From positions 1 to 45,515 of the forward strand of contig JAFPZU010000037.1 of NCBI GenBank assembly GCA_017417105.1: 45,515 nt of DNA, read 5' to 3'. A program made the position numbers and the translations under genes. The notes beneath the pieces are model-generated. The model did no database searches. It had not been told where the DNA came from and saw only the letters and a program-made list of their open reading frames with translations. Of the stretch, positions 25,845-34,037 are shown one piece after another. How positions within the stretch are numbered: position 1 is the stretch's first letter; every line of letters starts with the position of its first letter. Source of the stretch: Lachnospiraceae bacterium. Lineage in GTDB: Bacteria > Bacillota > Clostridia > Lachnospirales > Lachnospiraceae.

Positions 25845-27488
25845 AAAGATCGCTCTGACGGAGGCCCTCGTAATATTGGAGGATACACCTACTCCATACG
25901 TCACGTGGTTATCATCCACGGACAGCATGTGAATATAGGCCGCTGCCTGAGCGTTTGATCCGCCTGTAAGGGCATGCTCCTCGTAGTCCACTATCTTTAC
26001 ATTTATCCCAAGCTCTGCGGAGAGTCCGCGCTTTACTGCATCTATAGGTCCGTTACCGGTAGCCTTGAATTCTTTTTGCATACCATGATCCGTGTACTGA
26101 ACCACAACCTCGGTATCGAACTCCGTATCCTCTTCTCCGGAAAGGTCGAACATCTGCAGCTTTCTGAAATGGATAGGCTCCTTTTTTTCGAGATAAGTCC
26201 TGCGGAAAGCTTCCATAACTTCCTTCGGCGCAACCTCCCCCTGCTTTTCCGAGATGTCCTGGATCACATTTGCGAATTCCTTATGCATGCCTTTGGGAAG
26301 CTTGAATCCGAAATAGGAATCCATGATAAAGGCCACTCCGCCCTTACCTGATTGTGAGTTGATACGGACTATAGGCTCGTATTCCCTGCCTATGTCTGCA
26401 GGATCGATAGGAAGATAAGGAACCTCCCAGGTTTCGGGATGCCTTTCCATCATGGCTTTCACACCCTTGGATATCGCATCCTGATGCGATCCGGAAAAAG
26501 CAGTGAACACAAGCTTTCCCGCATAGGGATGTCTGGGATCGATCTTCATCTTGGTGCATCTTTCGTACATTTCGATTATCTCATTGATGTTTCCAATCTC
26601 GAGCTCGGGGTCGATTCCCTGTGAAAACATGTTGTAGGCTATATTAAGCACGTCCACATTTCCCGTTCTCTCCCCGTTGCCAAAAAGGGTACCCTCTACG
26701 CGCTCCGCGCCCGCAAGGATAGCAAGCTCGGTAGCTGCAATGCCGGTTCCCCTGTCGTTATGGGGATGGACTGATAATATCACCGAATCTCTCCTGTCAA
26801 GATGCTGATCCTCCCACTCTATGATATCCGCATACACATTGGGAGTTGTCATCTCTACAGTTGCGGGAAGATTTATTATGACCTTATTGTCAGGCGTTGC
26901 GCCCCAGGCTTCAGTAACAGCGTTGCATACCTCCAGGGCATACTCCGGCTCCGTTCCCGTAAAGCTTTCGGGGGAGTATTCAAGTATTATCTTTCCCGGA
27001 AAGCTCTCTGCCCTCTTTTTGACCATAAGAGTTCCGTCCACCGCCAGCTGCTTTATTTCTTCCCTGCCCATATTAAACACCACATCCCTCTGAAGGGTGG
27101 ATGTTGAATTGTAGATATGAACTATAGCCTTTGACATGCCTTCTATAGCTTCGAAGGTTCGGTCTATAAGGTTCTCACGGCACTGGGTCAGAACCTGGAC
27201 AGTCACATCCTCAGGTATGAGGTTTTTGTCCACGAGCTCCCGCAGAAAATCAAATTCGATCTGGCTGGCTGCGGGAAATCCTATCTCTATTTCCTTGAAG
27301 CCAAGCTTTACCAGCTCATTGAACATCTCTATCTTTTCGGAAACCACCATGGGCTCCACTAAAGCCTGATTTCCGTCCCGAAGATCAACGGATACCCATA
27401 CGGGAGCCTTTTCTATCTGCTTATCCGGCCACTTTCTTTCCGGATAATCCAGTACGGGATTCCTTTTGTATCTTTTGTAATTCATCAT
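25782..27488 (-). CDS. leuA: 2-isopropylmalate synthase
   Basis: Condenses acetyl-CoA with 2-ketoisovalerate, the committed step of leucine synthesis. The 568-residue protein begins with the RYKRNPVLDYPERKWPDK type N terminus of the long fungal/actinobacterial LeuA form. The metal/substrate motifs DLRDGNQAL and SVHPHNDRGTG are present. A C-terminal LeuA regulatory dimer domain (from about 430) should bind leucine for feedback inhibition. An ACGGAGG ribosome site precedes the paired ATG codons. It is monocistronic, separated from the HPr gene by a strong terminator. No leader peptide with leucine codons or T-box was recognised. Its 3' end overlaps the convergent membrane protein gene by 63 bp. 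Confidence 0.95.
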   Translation of the reverse strand: MMNYKRYKRNPVLDYPERKWPDKQIEKAPVWVSVDLRDGNQALVEPMVVSEKIEMFNELVKLGFKEIEIGFPAASQIEFDFLRELVDKNLIPEDVTVQVLTQCRENLIDRTFEAIEGMSKAIVHIYNSTSTLQRDVVFNMGREEIKQLAVDGTLMVKKRAESFPGKIILEYSPESFTGTEPEYALEVCNAVTEAWGATPDNKVIINLPATVEMTTPNVYADIIEWEDQHLDRRDSVILSVHPHNDRGTGIAATELAILAGAERVEGTLFGNGERTGNVDVLNIAYNMFSQGIDPELEIGNINEIIEMYERCTKMKIDPRHPYAGKLVFTAFSGSHQDAISKGVKAMMERHPETWEVPYLPIDPADIGREYEPIVRINSQSGKGGVAFIMDSYFGFKLPKGMHKEFANVIQDISEKQGEVAPKEVMEAFRRTYLEKKEPIHFRKLQMFDLSGEEDTEFDTEVVVQYTDHGMQKEFKATGNGPIDAVKRGLSAELGINVKIVDYEEHALTGGSNAQAAAYIHMLSVDDNHVTYGVGVSSNITRASVRAIFSAVNRLFGDRFDAEFSRANQ

Positions 27489-27545
27489 ATCCTGCCTCCG
27501 TTACATTTACTTTGGACAGCTGCCATGAACAGTTGCCGTAAAAAG

Positions 27546-27572
27546 GCCTCTCTGACGTTACATCAGAGAGGC
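27546..27572 (-). terminator. Intrinsic terminator after the HPr gene
   Basis: A perfect 10-bp inverted repeat (27546-27555 with 27563-27572, loop of seven) is followed on the minus strand by CTTTTT. It closes transcription from the HPr gene and insulates leuA. Confidence 0.9.
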
Positions 27573-27601
27573 TTCTTTCCATCGTTCAATGAAAAATAAG
27601 A

Positions 27602-27865
27602 TTACTCTCCGAGGCCGGAATCTATTGCGCCTATAAGCGACCTTAGGGCAAGCTCCTCATCCTCTCCTTCGCAGAATATCTCGATCTCGTCGCCACATTT
27701 TACGCAGGCTCCCAACACCGACAGAACACTCTTTGCGTTTGCCGTATTCTCCCTGAATTTAAACGTGATGAGCGACTTAAACTGCATTGCTTCTTTGCAC
27801 AGTATTCCTGCCGGACGCAAATGCAACCCTGTAGGATTTTTAATAGTTACTTTCTGTGAAACCAT
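27602..27865 (-). CDS. ptsH: HPr family phosphocarrier protein
   Basis: The small phosphocarrier of the sugar phosphotransferase system. From the ATG at 27865 it has 87 residues, with phospho-accepting H15 (NPTGLHLRPAG) and the regulatory S46 (NAKSVLSV) at the canonical positions. That supports this start over an in-frame TTG at 27880, which sits where the GGGAG ribosome site lies. S46 implies control by HPr kinase and a link to CcpA-type catabolite repression. Two closely spaced cysteines (ACVKCG, 54 and 57) are unusual for HPr. It has its own promoter and terminator. No ptsI gene is adjacent, so a Crh-like secondary HPr is possible, although Crh lacks H15. Confidence 0.9.
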   Translation of the reverse strand: MVSQKVTIKNPTGLHLRPAGILCKEAMQFKSLITFKFRENTANAKSVLSVLGACVKCGDEIEIFCEGEDEELALRSLIGAIDSGLGE

Positions 27866-27894
27866 TTTATCTGCTCCCAAAAAAACTTAATGAT

Positions 27895-27923
27895 ACTATA
27901 CCAAATCTAAAATAATTGTTCAA
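27895..27923 (-). promoter_or_regulatory. Promoter of the HPr gene
   Basis: TTGAAC (27923-27918) and TATAGT (27900-27895) are spaced by exactly 17 nt on the minus strand, in the gap between glmM and the HPr gene. The match to a vegetative promoter is good (4 of 6 and 5 of 6). Confidence 0.75.
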
Positions 27924-27927
27924 TAAT

Positions 27928-29277
27928 CTATAAAACTGTTTTCTCTATCAGCTCGGCAAGATCTTTTGCGTCCTTGTCTATCTCCGCCTGATCCCTGCCC
28001 TCTATCATGACCCTGACCAGAGGCTCTGTTCCGGAGGGTCTTATAAGAACCCTGCCCTCACCGTTATACTTTGATTCAAGGGCATCTATGGCTTCCACTA
28101 TCTCCGGGTACTCCATATAGGCTTCTTTCTTATGACTCGGCACCCTTGCATTCTTAAGGGACTGAGGCAGAACCTCCATGACGGATTTCAGCTCTGAAAG
28201 CTTCTTCCCTGTCTTTTTCACAACCTCCAGAAGATGGAGCGCCGAAAGCAGACCGTCACCTGTTGTATTCTGATCAAGGAATATGATATGCCCGCTCTGC
28301 TCTCCTCCGAGATTCGCGCCTATCTCCTTCATTCTCTCAAGAACGTATCTGTCTCCCACCTTGGTCTGTTCGATATGGATTCCCTGTTTTTCGCACATTA
28401 TCTTAAAACCGAGGTTTGTCATTACCGTGACGACTATGGTATCCTTTGCAAGCGTTCCCTGGGATTTCATATAGTTTCCGACGATGGCCATTATCTCATC
28501 GCCGTTCACCATTTTACCGTTTTCATCGGCTGCCAGCAGCCTGTCGGCATCCCCGTCAAAGGCAAGACCCAGATCTGCTTTTTCCATAACGACACGGGCA
28601 CAAAGCTCCTCCATATGGGTTGACCCGCAGTTGGCGTTGATATTCGTACCGTCAGGATTGTTGTGTATGGCTATTACCTCGGCGCCCAGATCCCTTAAGG
28701 TTTCCACCGATGTGTAGTAAGATGCGCCCTCAGCGCAGTCCACAACTATCTTCATGCCGCGAAGATCAGTATCTATCTGCTTCTTGGAGTGGTTGATATA
28801 TTCCTCTCTTGCATCGGTACGGTATTTTATCTTTCCGACTCTGGAACCGTTGGGTCTCGGTACATCCTTAAGATCGTCCTTTATAAGTTTTTCGATCTCG
28901 TCCTCCAGTTCGTCGGACAGCTTGTAGCCGTCTCCGTTGAAGAATTTGATCCCGTTAAATTCCACCGGGTTATGGGATGCGGAGATCACGACTCCCGCAT
29001 CAACCTTGTACTTATTCGCAAGATATGCGACCGCAGGGGTCGGCACCACGCCTACATATACTGCATTTGCTCCAACCGAGCAGATCCCCGCCATAAGGGC
29101 ATTTGCCAGCATGTCTCCCGAGATACGGGTATCACAGCCTACCATGATCGTGGGACGGTACGAGCGCTCCTTCGTGAGCACCGTTGCTCCCGCTGCCCCG
29201 AGCTGCATCGCAAGGTACGGTGTCAGCTCCGTATTTGCCACTCCTCGTACTCCGTCAGTTCCAAACATTCTTGCCAT
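27928..29277 (-). CDS. glmM: Phosphoglucosamine mutase
   Basis: Converts glucosamine 6-phosphate to glucosamine 1-phosphate on the way to UDP-GlcNAc for peptidoglycan. The 449-residue protein has the phosphoserine loop ISASHNP with S101, the metal-binding DGDADR and the phosphate-binding RPSGTEP near the C terminus. It ends the run cdaA, cdaR, glmM, the order conserved in many Firmicutes, where GlmM can bind and restrain CdaA. It begins 4 nt after cdaR. No terminator is visible between it and the HPr promoter, so some readthrough is possible. Confidence 0.98.
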   Translation of the reverse strand: MARMFGTDGVRGVANTELTPYLAMQLGAAGATVLTKERSYRPTIMVGCDTRISGDMLANALMAGICSVGANAVYVGVVPTPAVAYLANKYKVDAGVVISASHNPVEFNGIKFFNGDGYKLSDELEDEIEKLIKDDLKDVPRPNGSRVGKIKYRTDAREEYINHSKKQIDTDLRGMKIVVDCAEGASYYTSVETLRDLGAEVIAIHNNPDGTNINANCGSTHMEELCARVVMEKADLGLAFDGDADRLLAADENGKMVNGDEIMAIVGNYMKSQGTLAKDTIVVTVMTNLGFKIMCEKQGIHIEQTKVGDRYVLERMKEIGANLGGEQSGHIIFLDQNTTGDGLLSALHLLEVVKKTGKKLSELKSVMEVLPQSLKNARVPSHKKEAYMEYPEIVEAIDALESKYNGEGRVLIRPSGTEPLVRVMIEGRDQAEIDKDAKDLAELIEKTVL

Positions 29278-29281
29278 TTCT

Positions 29282-30658
29282 TTATTCTCCGCCCTGTGCC
29301 TCCGGCGCTGCTGCCGGTTCGGTTTCCGCAGCTGCCGGGGTATTTTCTACATGTATCAGACCTTCTTCTCCGGCCCTTAAAAAGACCTTTGTTGTAGCCG
29401 TAACACCGCTTCCGTAAACTCCTTCAGGATAAGCAAAGGTCACGTCCGCATCATAGATTCCGGTGATCCACTGTTCCAGTCCGTTCTTTGTTTTTACATC
29501 TTCCATATTGATCTTTCCGGTCAGCATGGATCCGTCAACAGATGCCAGCACATCGGGAAGTCCACGCACACTGGTGACTACCGAAAGAGCTCCCTCACCT
29601 ATGACCGCCGTAAAGCCCTCGGGAACATTCTCTATGGAAATATTCGAGATAGGAACCTCCACATTCTTAAGGTTCATGGCTACTATTTCCACCGTGACCG
29701 TGGAATGCGTATCCATCTCTTCATCTGCAGGCTTCGTCTTTGCAGGAAGATAAGCGGATATATCAACCGTAGTTTTATAGTTTTCCGTTGCTCCGCTTAT
29801 ATCGATCTCCGAAGAGGGTATCGTAATCGATCCCACCCCTGACAGTGATTCGGGATCTCCGCTCAGCTCTATCGCTTCAATGGTTGCGCTCAGATTGCCT
29901 GTTGTCGCAAATCCCTCCGCCGGAGTGCCGGTATAGCTGTAGGTTACAGGAATCTCCCTGTTTGCCCAGATCTCCACGGAAACAGATACGCTGGTCCTTG
30001 AAAGCTCAAGTCTTCCCGTATCCATGTCATCACCGTTCCGGTCAATAAAGACTATTGGTGTCTCCGTCCTCATATCACGGGTCATGCCCTGAACGGAAAC
30101 CCTGACTATCGCCCTGTCTATGGTCTCGACTATGGATTCCGGTCCCTGTACGCGGACCACGTTGCTTGTCAGGGATACATCTCCTACGGAATAGCCTTCC
30201 GCAGGATCTCCCGTTATCTCATAGTCTATGGAAAACTGTTTGGTGCCAAGCTCTTCCACATCCACTACGGCATAAGCTGTTTTGGGTGTAAGGCTTACGA
30301 TCTTGTCAGACAGCCGGTTAGCCTTTACCGATATCGGCACTCTTCCGTTTGCATAGTTTGTCATGTCTATGGATGCAGAAAAATCATCTCTTGAAAGCTG
30401 CGACAAAACCGACCTTTCCGCCCTTGCCACAACCGTCACATAGCTCGAAGAATCCGACAGTTCATAGGCCTGTCCTTCAGCCTCAAATACCTGTCCGTTC
30501 AGAACGGTAACCGGGATCTGTGTAAAATTCTGATCCTTTACGGGATTATCTATGCTTACCACTACCAGCCATATCATAACGGCAAGGATGAGAGCCAGCA
30601 CCTTGAGCCATACATTCTTTGTGAAGATGTTAAGGAAGCCCGACATTCTTTTTTTCAT
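29282..30658 (-). CDS. cdaR: CdaR/YbbR-domain regulator of diadenylate cyclase
   Basis: A 458-residue protein with one N-terminal membrane anchor (about 18-36) and an extracytoplasmic region of repeated YbbR domains (about 45-420, roughly four repeats). The C terminus is a low-complexity Ala/Pro/Glu tail. CdaR modulates the c-di-AMP cyclase CdaA across the membrane. Its start overlaps the cdaA stop by 4 nt, and glmM follows 4 nt after its stop. The repeats are recognisable by their recurring VxGP/SxV strand pattern rather than catalytic residues, so it has no expected enzyme activity. Confidence 0.92.
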   Translation of the reverse strand: MKKRMSGFLNIFTKNVWLKVLALILAVMIWLVVVSIDNPVKDQNFTQIPVTVLNGQVFEAEGQAYELSDSSSYVTVVARAERSVLSQLSRDDFSASIDMTNYANGRVPISVKANRLSDKIVSLTPKTAYAVVDVEELGTKQFSIDYEITGDPAEGYSVGDVSLTSNVVRVQGPESIVETIDRAIVRVSVQGMTRDMRTETPIVFIDRNGDDMDTGRLELSRTSVSVSVEIWANREIPVTYSYTGTPAEGFATTGNLSATIEAIELSGDPESLSGVGSITIPSSEIDISGATENYKTTVDISAYLPAKTKPADEEMDTHSTVTVEIVAMNLKNVEVPISNISIENVPEGFTAVIGEGALSVVTSVRGLPDVLASVDGSMLTGKINMEDVKTKNGLEQWITGIYDADVTFAYPEGVYGSGVTATTKVFLRAGEEGLIHVENTPAAAETEPAAAPEAQGGE

Positions 30659-31500
30659 CTCGCGCTCCTCCCCTTCTTATCAACAATGGTCTTATTCTGA
30701 AGCTTTATCAGCTCATCCCGAAGCGTATCCTGATCCACGTTTCTTGTAAGAGCACCGTTCTGCGCGATCGATACTCTTCCCGTTTCTTCAGATACGATGA
30801 TGGTAAGGGAATCCGTTGCCTCGGAAATTCCAACACCCGCCCTGTGTCTCGTTCCAAGCTCCTTGGATAGCTCCATATTGTCCGAAAGCGGCAGATAACA
30901 GGTAGCGGAAACCACCCTGTCCCCTTCTACTATCACGGCACCGTCGTGAAGCGGGGTATTGTGTTCAAATATATTTATCAGCAGCTGGCTTGTAACCACC
31001 GCATCGACCTCTATGCCTGTCCTTATATATTCCGTGAGCGGATCGCTCTGCTTTATCACGATGAGGGCGCCGGTTCTCGCTCTGCCCATCTCGTAACAGG
31101 CCTTTATTATCTCGTTCATCGTCTTATCGGAAAACCGCTCATTTACATTTGATCCGCTGAACGTAAATAAAGATGCAATGAAATTTTTTCTTCCAAGAAA
31201 GTCCAGGGCGCGGCGCAGCTCAGGCTGAAAGATGACGAGGAGCGCCATAAGAAGGACGTTAAGTCCGTTTCTTACAAGCCACAGTATAGTCGTCATCTGC
31301 ATGAGGTACGCCAGGAGAACAAAAACTATGATCACCACGATACCCCTCATAAGCGACCAGGCTCTGGTCTCTCTGATCCATACCATTACCTCATAGACAA
31401 CAAAAGCGATTATGAGTATCTCGACATAGTCGGTAAGCCCCATAACCGGAATGGATTCAAAACTTATGAAGTTTCCTATCTTGGATATGATCTGCTGCAT
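30655..31500 (-). CDS. cdaA: Diadenylate cyclase CdaA
   Basis: Makes the essential second messenger c-di-AMP from two ATP. The 281-residue protein has three N-terminal membrane helices (about 24-40, 51-68, 74-92) and a cytosolic DAC domain. The catalytic motifs DGA (186-188, in LHDGAVI) and RHR (218-220, in GTRHRAG) are intact. It is coupled to cdaR by a 4-nt overlap and starts 3 nt after an uncharacterised membrane protein gene. In other Firmicutes c-di-AMP sets potassium and osmolyte uptake and cell-wall balance. The two unknown membrane proteins upstream are candidate partners. Confidence 0.97.
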   Translation of the reverse strand: MQQIISKIGNFISFESIPVMGLTDYVEILIIAFVVYEVMVWIRETRAWSLMRGIVVIIVFVLLAYLMQMTTILWLVRNGLNVLLMALLVIFQPELRRALDFLGRKNFIASLFTFSGSNVNERFSDKTMNEIIKACYEMGRARTGALIVIKQSDPLTEYIRTGIEVDAVVTSQLLINIFEHNTPLHDGAVIVEGDRVVSATCYLPLSDNMELSKELGTRHRAGVGISEATDSLTIIVSEETGRVSIAQNGALTRNVDQDTLRDELIKLQNKTIVDKKGRSAR

Positions 31501-31503
31501 CTT

Positions 31504-32457
31504 TTATAAATCTTCATCCGATCTCCGGGATCCTGATCCCGATCCTGATCTCGACCTCGATCTGCCCCCATGAGACCTTATCTTGGGCACGGCCTTTACG
31601 TAATAATAGTATTCATCATCCTCAAACTGCACCCTCTCCGTCTTTGCGTAATCCACGCTGAAGGTAAAGAGTTTGAATAAAAATGCGACTGCGGCTGATA
31701 TAAGCGCCCCGATCATAAGTCCCCCCACGCTGATATCCGCGTCAAGCCTGACAGACAAAAGCAGCAGGGCAATGATGTCAACCACAAGACCCATGGCTAT
31801 TGCTATGGTCCAGGCATGTGCAATGGGAAGCCGTCTTATGACGCTGACTGCCACTACCGTGGCGGCAAACGCTATCACATAGGCGACCATGGTATTGTTC
31901 TTTATCACACCGTCAAGTATGGTCCGAAACCGTTCCACTGTCGTGGCGTCCGCCATGCCCTTTATCTTATCTTCCGATTCCGCGACAAAATCCACCGTGT
32001 AATACGCTATCACCCCGAATCCTACAGAAAGAGCCGACAGGGGGGAGCCCTTCAGTCCGTATATCACGGGCATTATATGAGGCACCCCGAAGACATAAGA
32101 TAACGGTGTAAGAAGAACCGCCATGGTATCCTTCGGCGTAAATCTGAAATACAGCAGGAACATCAGCAGAAATACAGCCAGCACCACTATCGCTGCTTCA
32201 AGAGAAAGCGAATAACAGTGCAGAATGATAAAAAGCGAGGAAAAGAACACTATCATTCCGGCAGGCATTATGGCGCAAAGTAGTGATACCGCCACTACCA
32301 CAGCTGTAGAATCAAGTCTTTCCATATAGCCCAGTTTGGAATTCACCACCGAAAGCGCTAAAAGAGCCAGAAAAAAACGAACCGCCGCCCTGATCAGTGT
32401 CTCATAGCGGCTTACTATCTCCTCTATAAAATCCCTTGCTTCAAAAATATTATCCAT
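31504..32457 (-). CDS. Uncharacterised polytopic membrane protein upstream of cdaA
   Basis: A 317-residue protein with about eight hydrophobic segments (about 22-40, 50-80 possibly two, 86-104, 112-133, 138-156, 188-207, 215-236, 243-265). A cytosolic tail follows, with an acidic/aromatic motif DDEYYYYVKAVPK (280-292) and a low-complexity Arg/Ser/Gly end (297-312) finishing in acidic residues. No family was recognised and no catalytic motif is evident. Its start overlaps the stop of the preceding 135-residue membrane protein gene by 8 nt, and cdaA begins 3 nt after it, so the three should be cotranslated. A role in c-di-AMP control, transport or cell-envelope work is only a guess from position. 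Confidence 0.75.
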   Translation of the reverse strand: MDNIFEARDFIEEIVSRYETLIRAAVRFFLALLALSVVNSKLGYMERLDSTAVVVAVSLLCAIMPAGMIVFFSSLFIILHCYSLSLEAAIVVLAVFLLMFLLYFRFTPKDTMAVLLTPLSYVFGVPHIMPVIYGLKGSPLSALSVGFGVIAYYTVDFVAESEDKIKGMADATTVERFRTILDGVIKNNTMVAYVIAFAATVVAVSVIRRLPIAHAWTIAIAMGLVVDIIALLLLSVRLDADISVGGLMIGALISAAVAFLFKLFTFSVDYAKTERVQFEDDEYYYYVKAVPKIRSHGGRSRSRSGSGSGSRRSDEDL

Positions 32458-32857
32458 TATCCTTTACTTCCTGTATGTTCTGCAGCTCCCTCAGGGCATA
32501 ATTATAATCATTCAGATGCTTTTTCGCCCAGTCAAACCTGAATGAGTACACAACGTAGGCAATGATCCCGAAGGCTCCGGCAAATATCACATACGCTGTC
32601 ACCAGCTTGCGTCCCATGGCCATAAGATCCATGGTGTATATCTCCTGGAGGAGTCTGTCTATATCATAATAAACGTAAAGCACGAGAACCAGAAAAAAAG
32701 AAACCGTAGCCGAAACAACGGCTCTGAGGACGTTCAGACATACATAATCGCTTCTGAAATAGTTACAGATCCGTATGGCTTCCTTTCCTTCGTTATCCTC
32801 GAAGGAAGCCATACGGGTCATAAGCATCACTCTGGTCCCGTCCGGACTGTTTTTCAC
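32450..32857 (-). CDS. Uncharacterised two-helix membrane protein
   Basis: A 135-residue protein with a hydrophilic N terminus, two membrane helices (about 46-65 and 86-108) and a short charged C-terminal tail ending in a likely amphipathic helix. It starts with GTG overlapping the stop of the YvyF-like gene (GTGA), and its own stop overlaps the next membrane protein gene by 8 nt. Both overlaps favour a real, coupled gene. No homologous family is recognised. It may form a complex with the 317-residue membrane protein encoded next to it. Confidence 0.72.
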   Translation of the reverse strand: MKNSPDGTRVMLMTRMASFEDNEGKEAIRICNYFRSDYVCLNVLRAVVSATVSFFLVLVLYVYYDIDRLLQEIYTMDLMAMGRKLVTAYVIFAGAFGIIAYVVYSFRFDWAKKHLNDYNYALRELQNIQEVKDNG

Positions 32858-33261
32858 TTTAAGAACCTCATTGCAGGGTTATTTCTAAGATCCTTCTTGG
32901 GTTCCGGCTTCGGTGCATCCGGCTTGGCTATTGACTTGCTCAGTCCGTTTGCCAGATCAGCCTTACACTTTTCGCAATACTTACCGGTATGTATCATGGT
33001 GCCGCAGCCCTCGCAGGGTATGCCCACCGGTGAATCATCCGCAAACACGAGCCTCTCTTCCCTGATCCACTGCTGAAGCTGGCTCGTATCCACTTCACAC
33101 TCCTCACAGATCTGGGGAATGCTCGCCTTAGGATTCTCCCGGATGTACTCCTTTACCGTATTGAACTTCTTCTCGATATCTTCCCTGCAAGTCGGACAGA
33201 TGGGCTGTCCTCCGATATAATTAAATATCTTTCCGCATCTTCTGCAATTTTTAACATTCAT
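32854..33261 (-). CDS. yvyF: YvyF/TIGR03826-type flagellar-region zinc protein
   Basis: A 135-residue soluble protein with two zinc-ribbon-like cysteine pairs at each end: CRRC and CPTC in the first 20 residues or so, and CEGC and CEKC around 84-100. A helix-turn-helix-like middle segment (SIPQICEECEVDTSQLQQWI) lies between. This layout matches the flagellar-operon protein family that includes Bacillus YvyF. It lies 14 nt after comF, as in Bacillus, where comF and yvyF are neighbours. Its role in flagellar gene control is suggested for the family but not proven here. Confidence 0.85.
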   Translation of the reverse strand: MNVKNCRRCGKIFNYIGGQPICPTCREDIEKKFNTVKEYIRENPKASIPQICEECEVDTSQLQQWIREERLVFADDSPVGIPCEGCGTMIHTGKYCEKCKADLANGLSKSIAKPDAPKPEPKKDLRNNPAMRFLK

Positions 33262-33275
33262 AGTCCCTCTCCTTT

Positions 33276-34037
33276 TTACATCGGTGTTCCTGCCGCAAGA
33301 GTCACATAGAAAACATTCTCTGCTCCTGCTGCTTTTAATACGACGCTTACAGCATCGATTGTGCTTCCGGTCGTATATATATCATCGACGATCATCACGT
33401 TCCTACATTTTACATCATGAGCACCTTTTTTGAAAGCCCCTTTGAGGTTTTTCATCCGCTCTATACGGGTCAGTTCTTTCATGGGTTTGGTGTTTTTGCA
33501 CCTTACCACCAGAGAATCCTCAACAGGTATGCCGGTATGCGACGAAAGCGCATCCGCAAGAAGCTTCGCCTGATTATATCCCCGGCTCCTGAGTTTTTCA
33601 TCAGAGACCGGAACAGGAACAAGAACGTCAGGCCTGCATCCTGAAAGGTAATTCCCAAGCCTATCTGATATGTCATGCCCGAAATAATCGGCGTATTCCC
33701 TGCGGCCGTGGTATTTAAGCCTGGTTATGGCTCCTCTGGTCATATCATTATAGACGTAAAGTGCTCTTCCTCTTCGGAATAAATGCTCTGTTGACCTGCA
33801 GTCCGTACAGTATTCCCTGTCCCCCTTTGCAAGCAGCTTTCCGCATTTCATGCAGTAGTCTTCACCGATATACGGTATCCTTTCCCTGCAGTCCCTGCAT
33901 ATAAGCTCCCCGTATTCCGTTACCTCATCACAAAAGGGGCACCTTCTGGGAAAGACCGCATCAATTATTCTGCTCCAGAGCCCTGATCTCCAGTATCCTC
34001 CTTTTAAGTCCGGTATATCTTTTTTCCTCCCTTTCAT
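33276..34037 (-). CDS. comF: ComF family phosphoribosyltransferase-like protein
   Basis: A 253-residue protein with a N-terminal four-cysteine zinc motif (CPFC, CRDC, then CMKC and CTDC) and a C-terminal phosphoribosyltransferase-type fold with the VMIVDDIYTTGSTID loop. ComF supports DNA uptake or processing in competent bacteria, and homologues also occur without competence. The only good ATG is at 34037, inside recD2, giving a 77-nt overlap. No ribosome site precedes that ATG, though AAAGGAGG occurs within the overlap without an in-frame standard start. Translation may therefore depend on ribosomes finishing recD2. Confidence 0.9.
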   Translation of the reverse strand: MKGRKKDIPDLKGGYWRSGLWSRIIDAVFPRRCPFCDEVTEYGELICRDCRERIPYIGEDYCMKCGKLLAKGDREYCTDCRSTEHLFRRGRALYVYNDMTRGAITRLKYHGRREYADYFGHDISDRLGNYLSGCRPDVLVPVPVSDEKLRSRGYNQAKLLADALSSHTGIPVEDSLVVRCKNTKPMKELTRIERMKNLKGAFKKGAHDVKCRNVMIVDDIYTTGSTIDAVSVVLKAAGAENVFYVTLAAGTPM

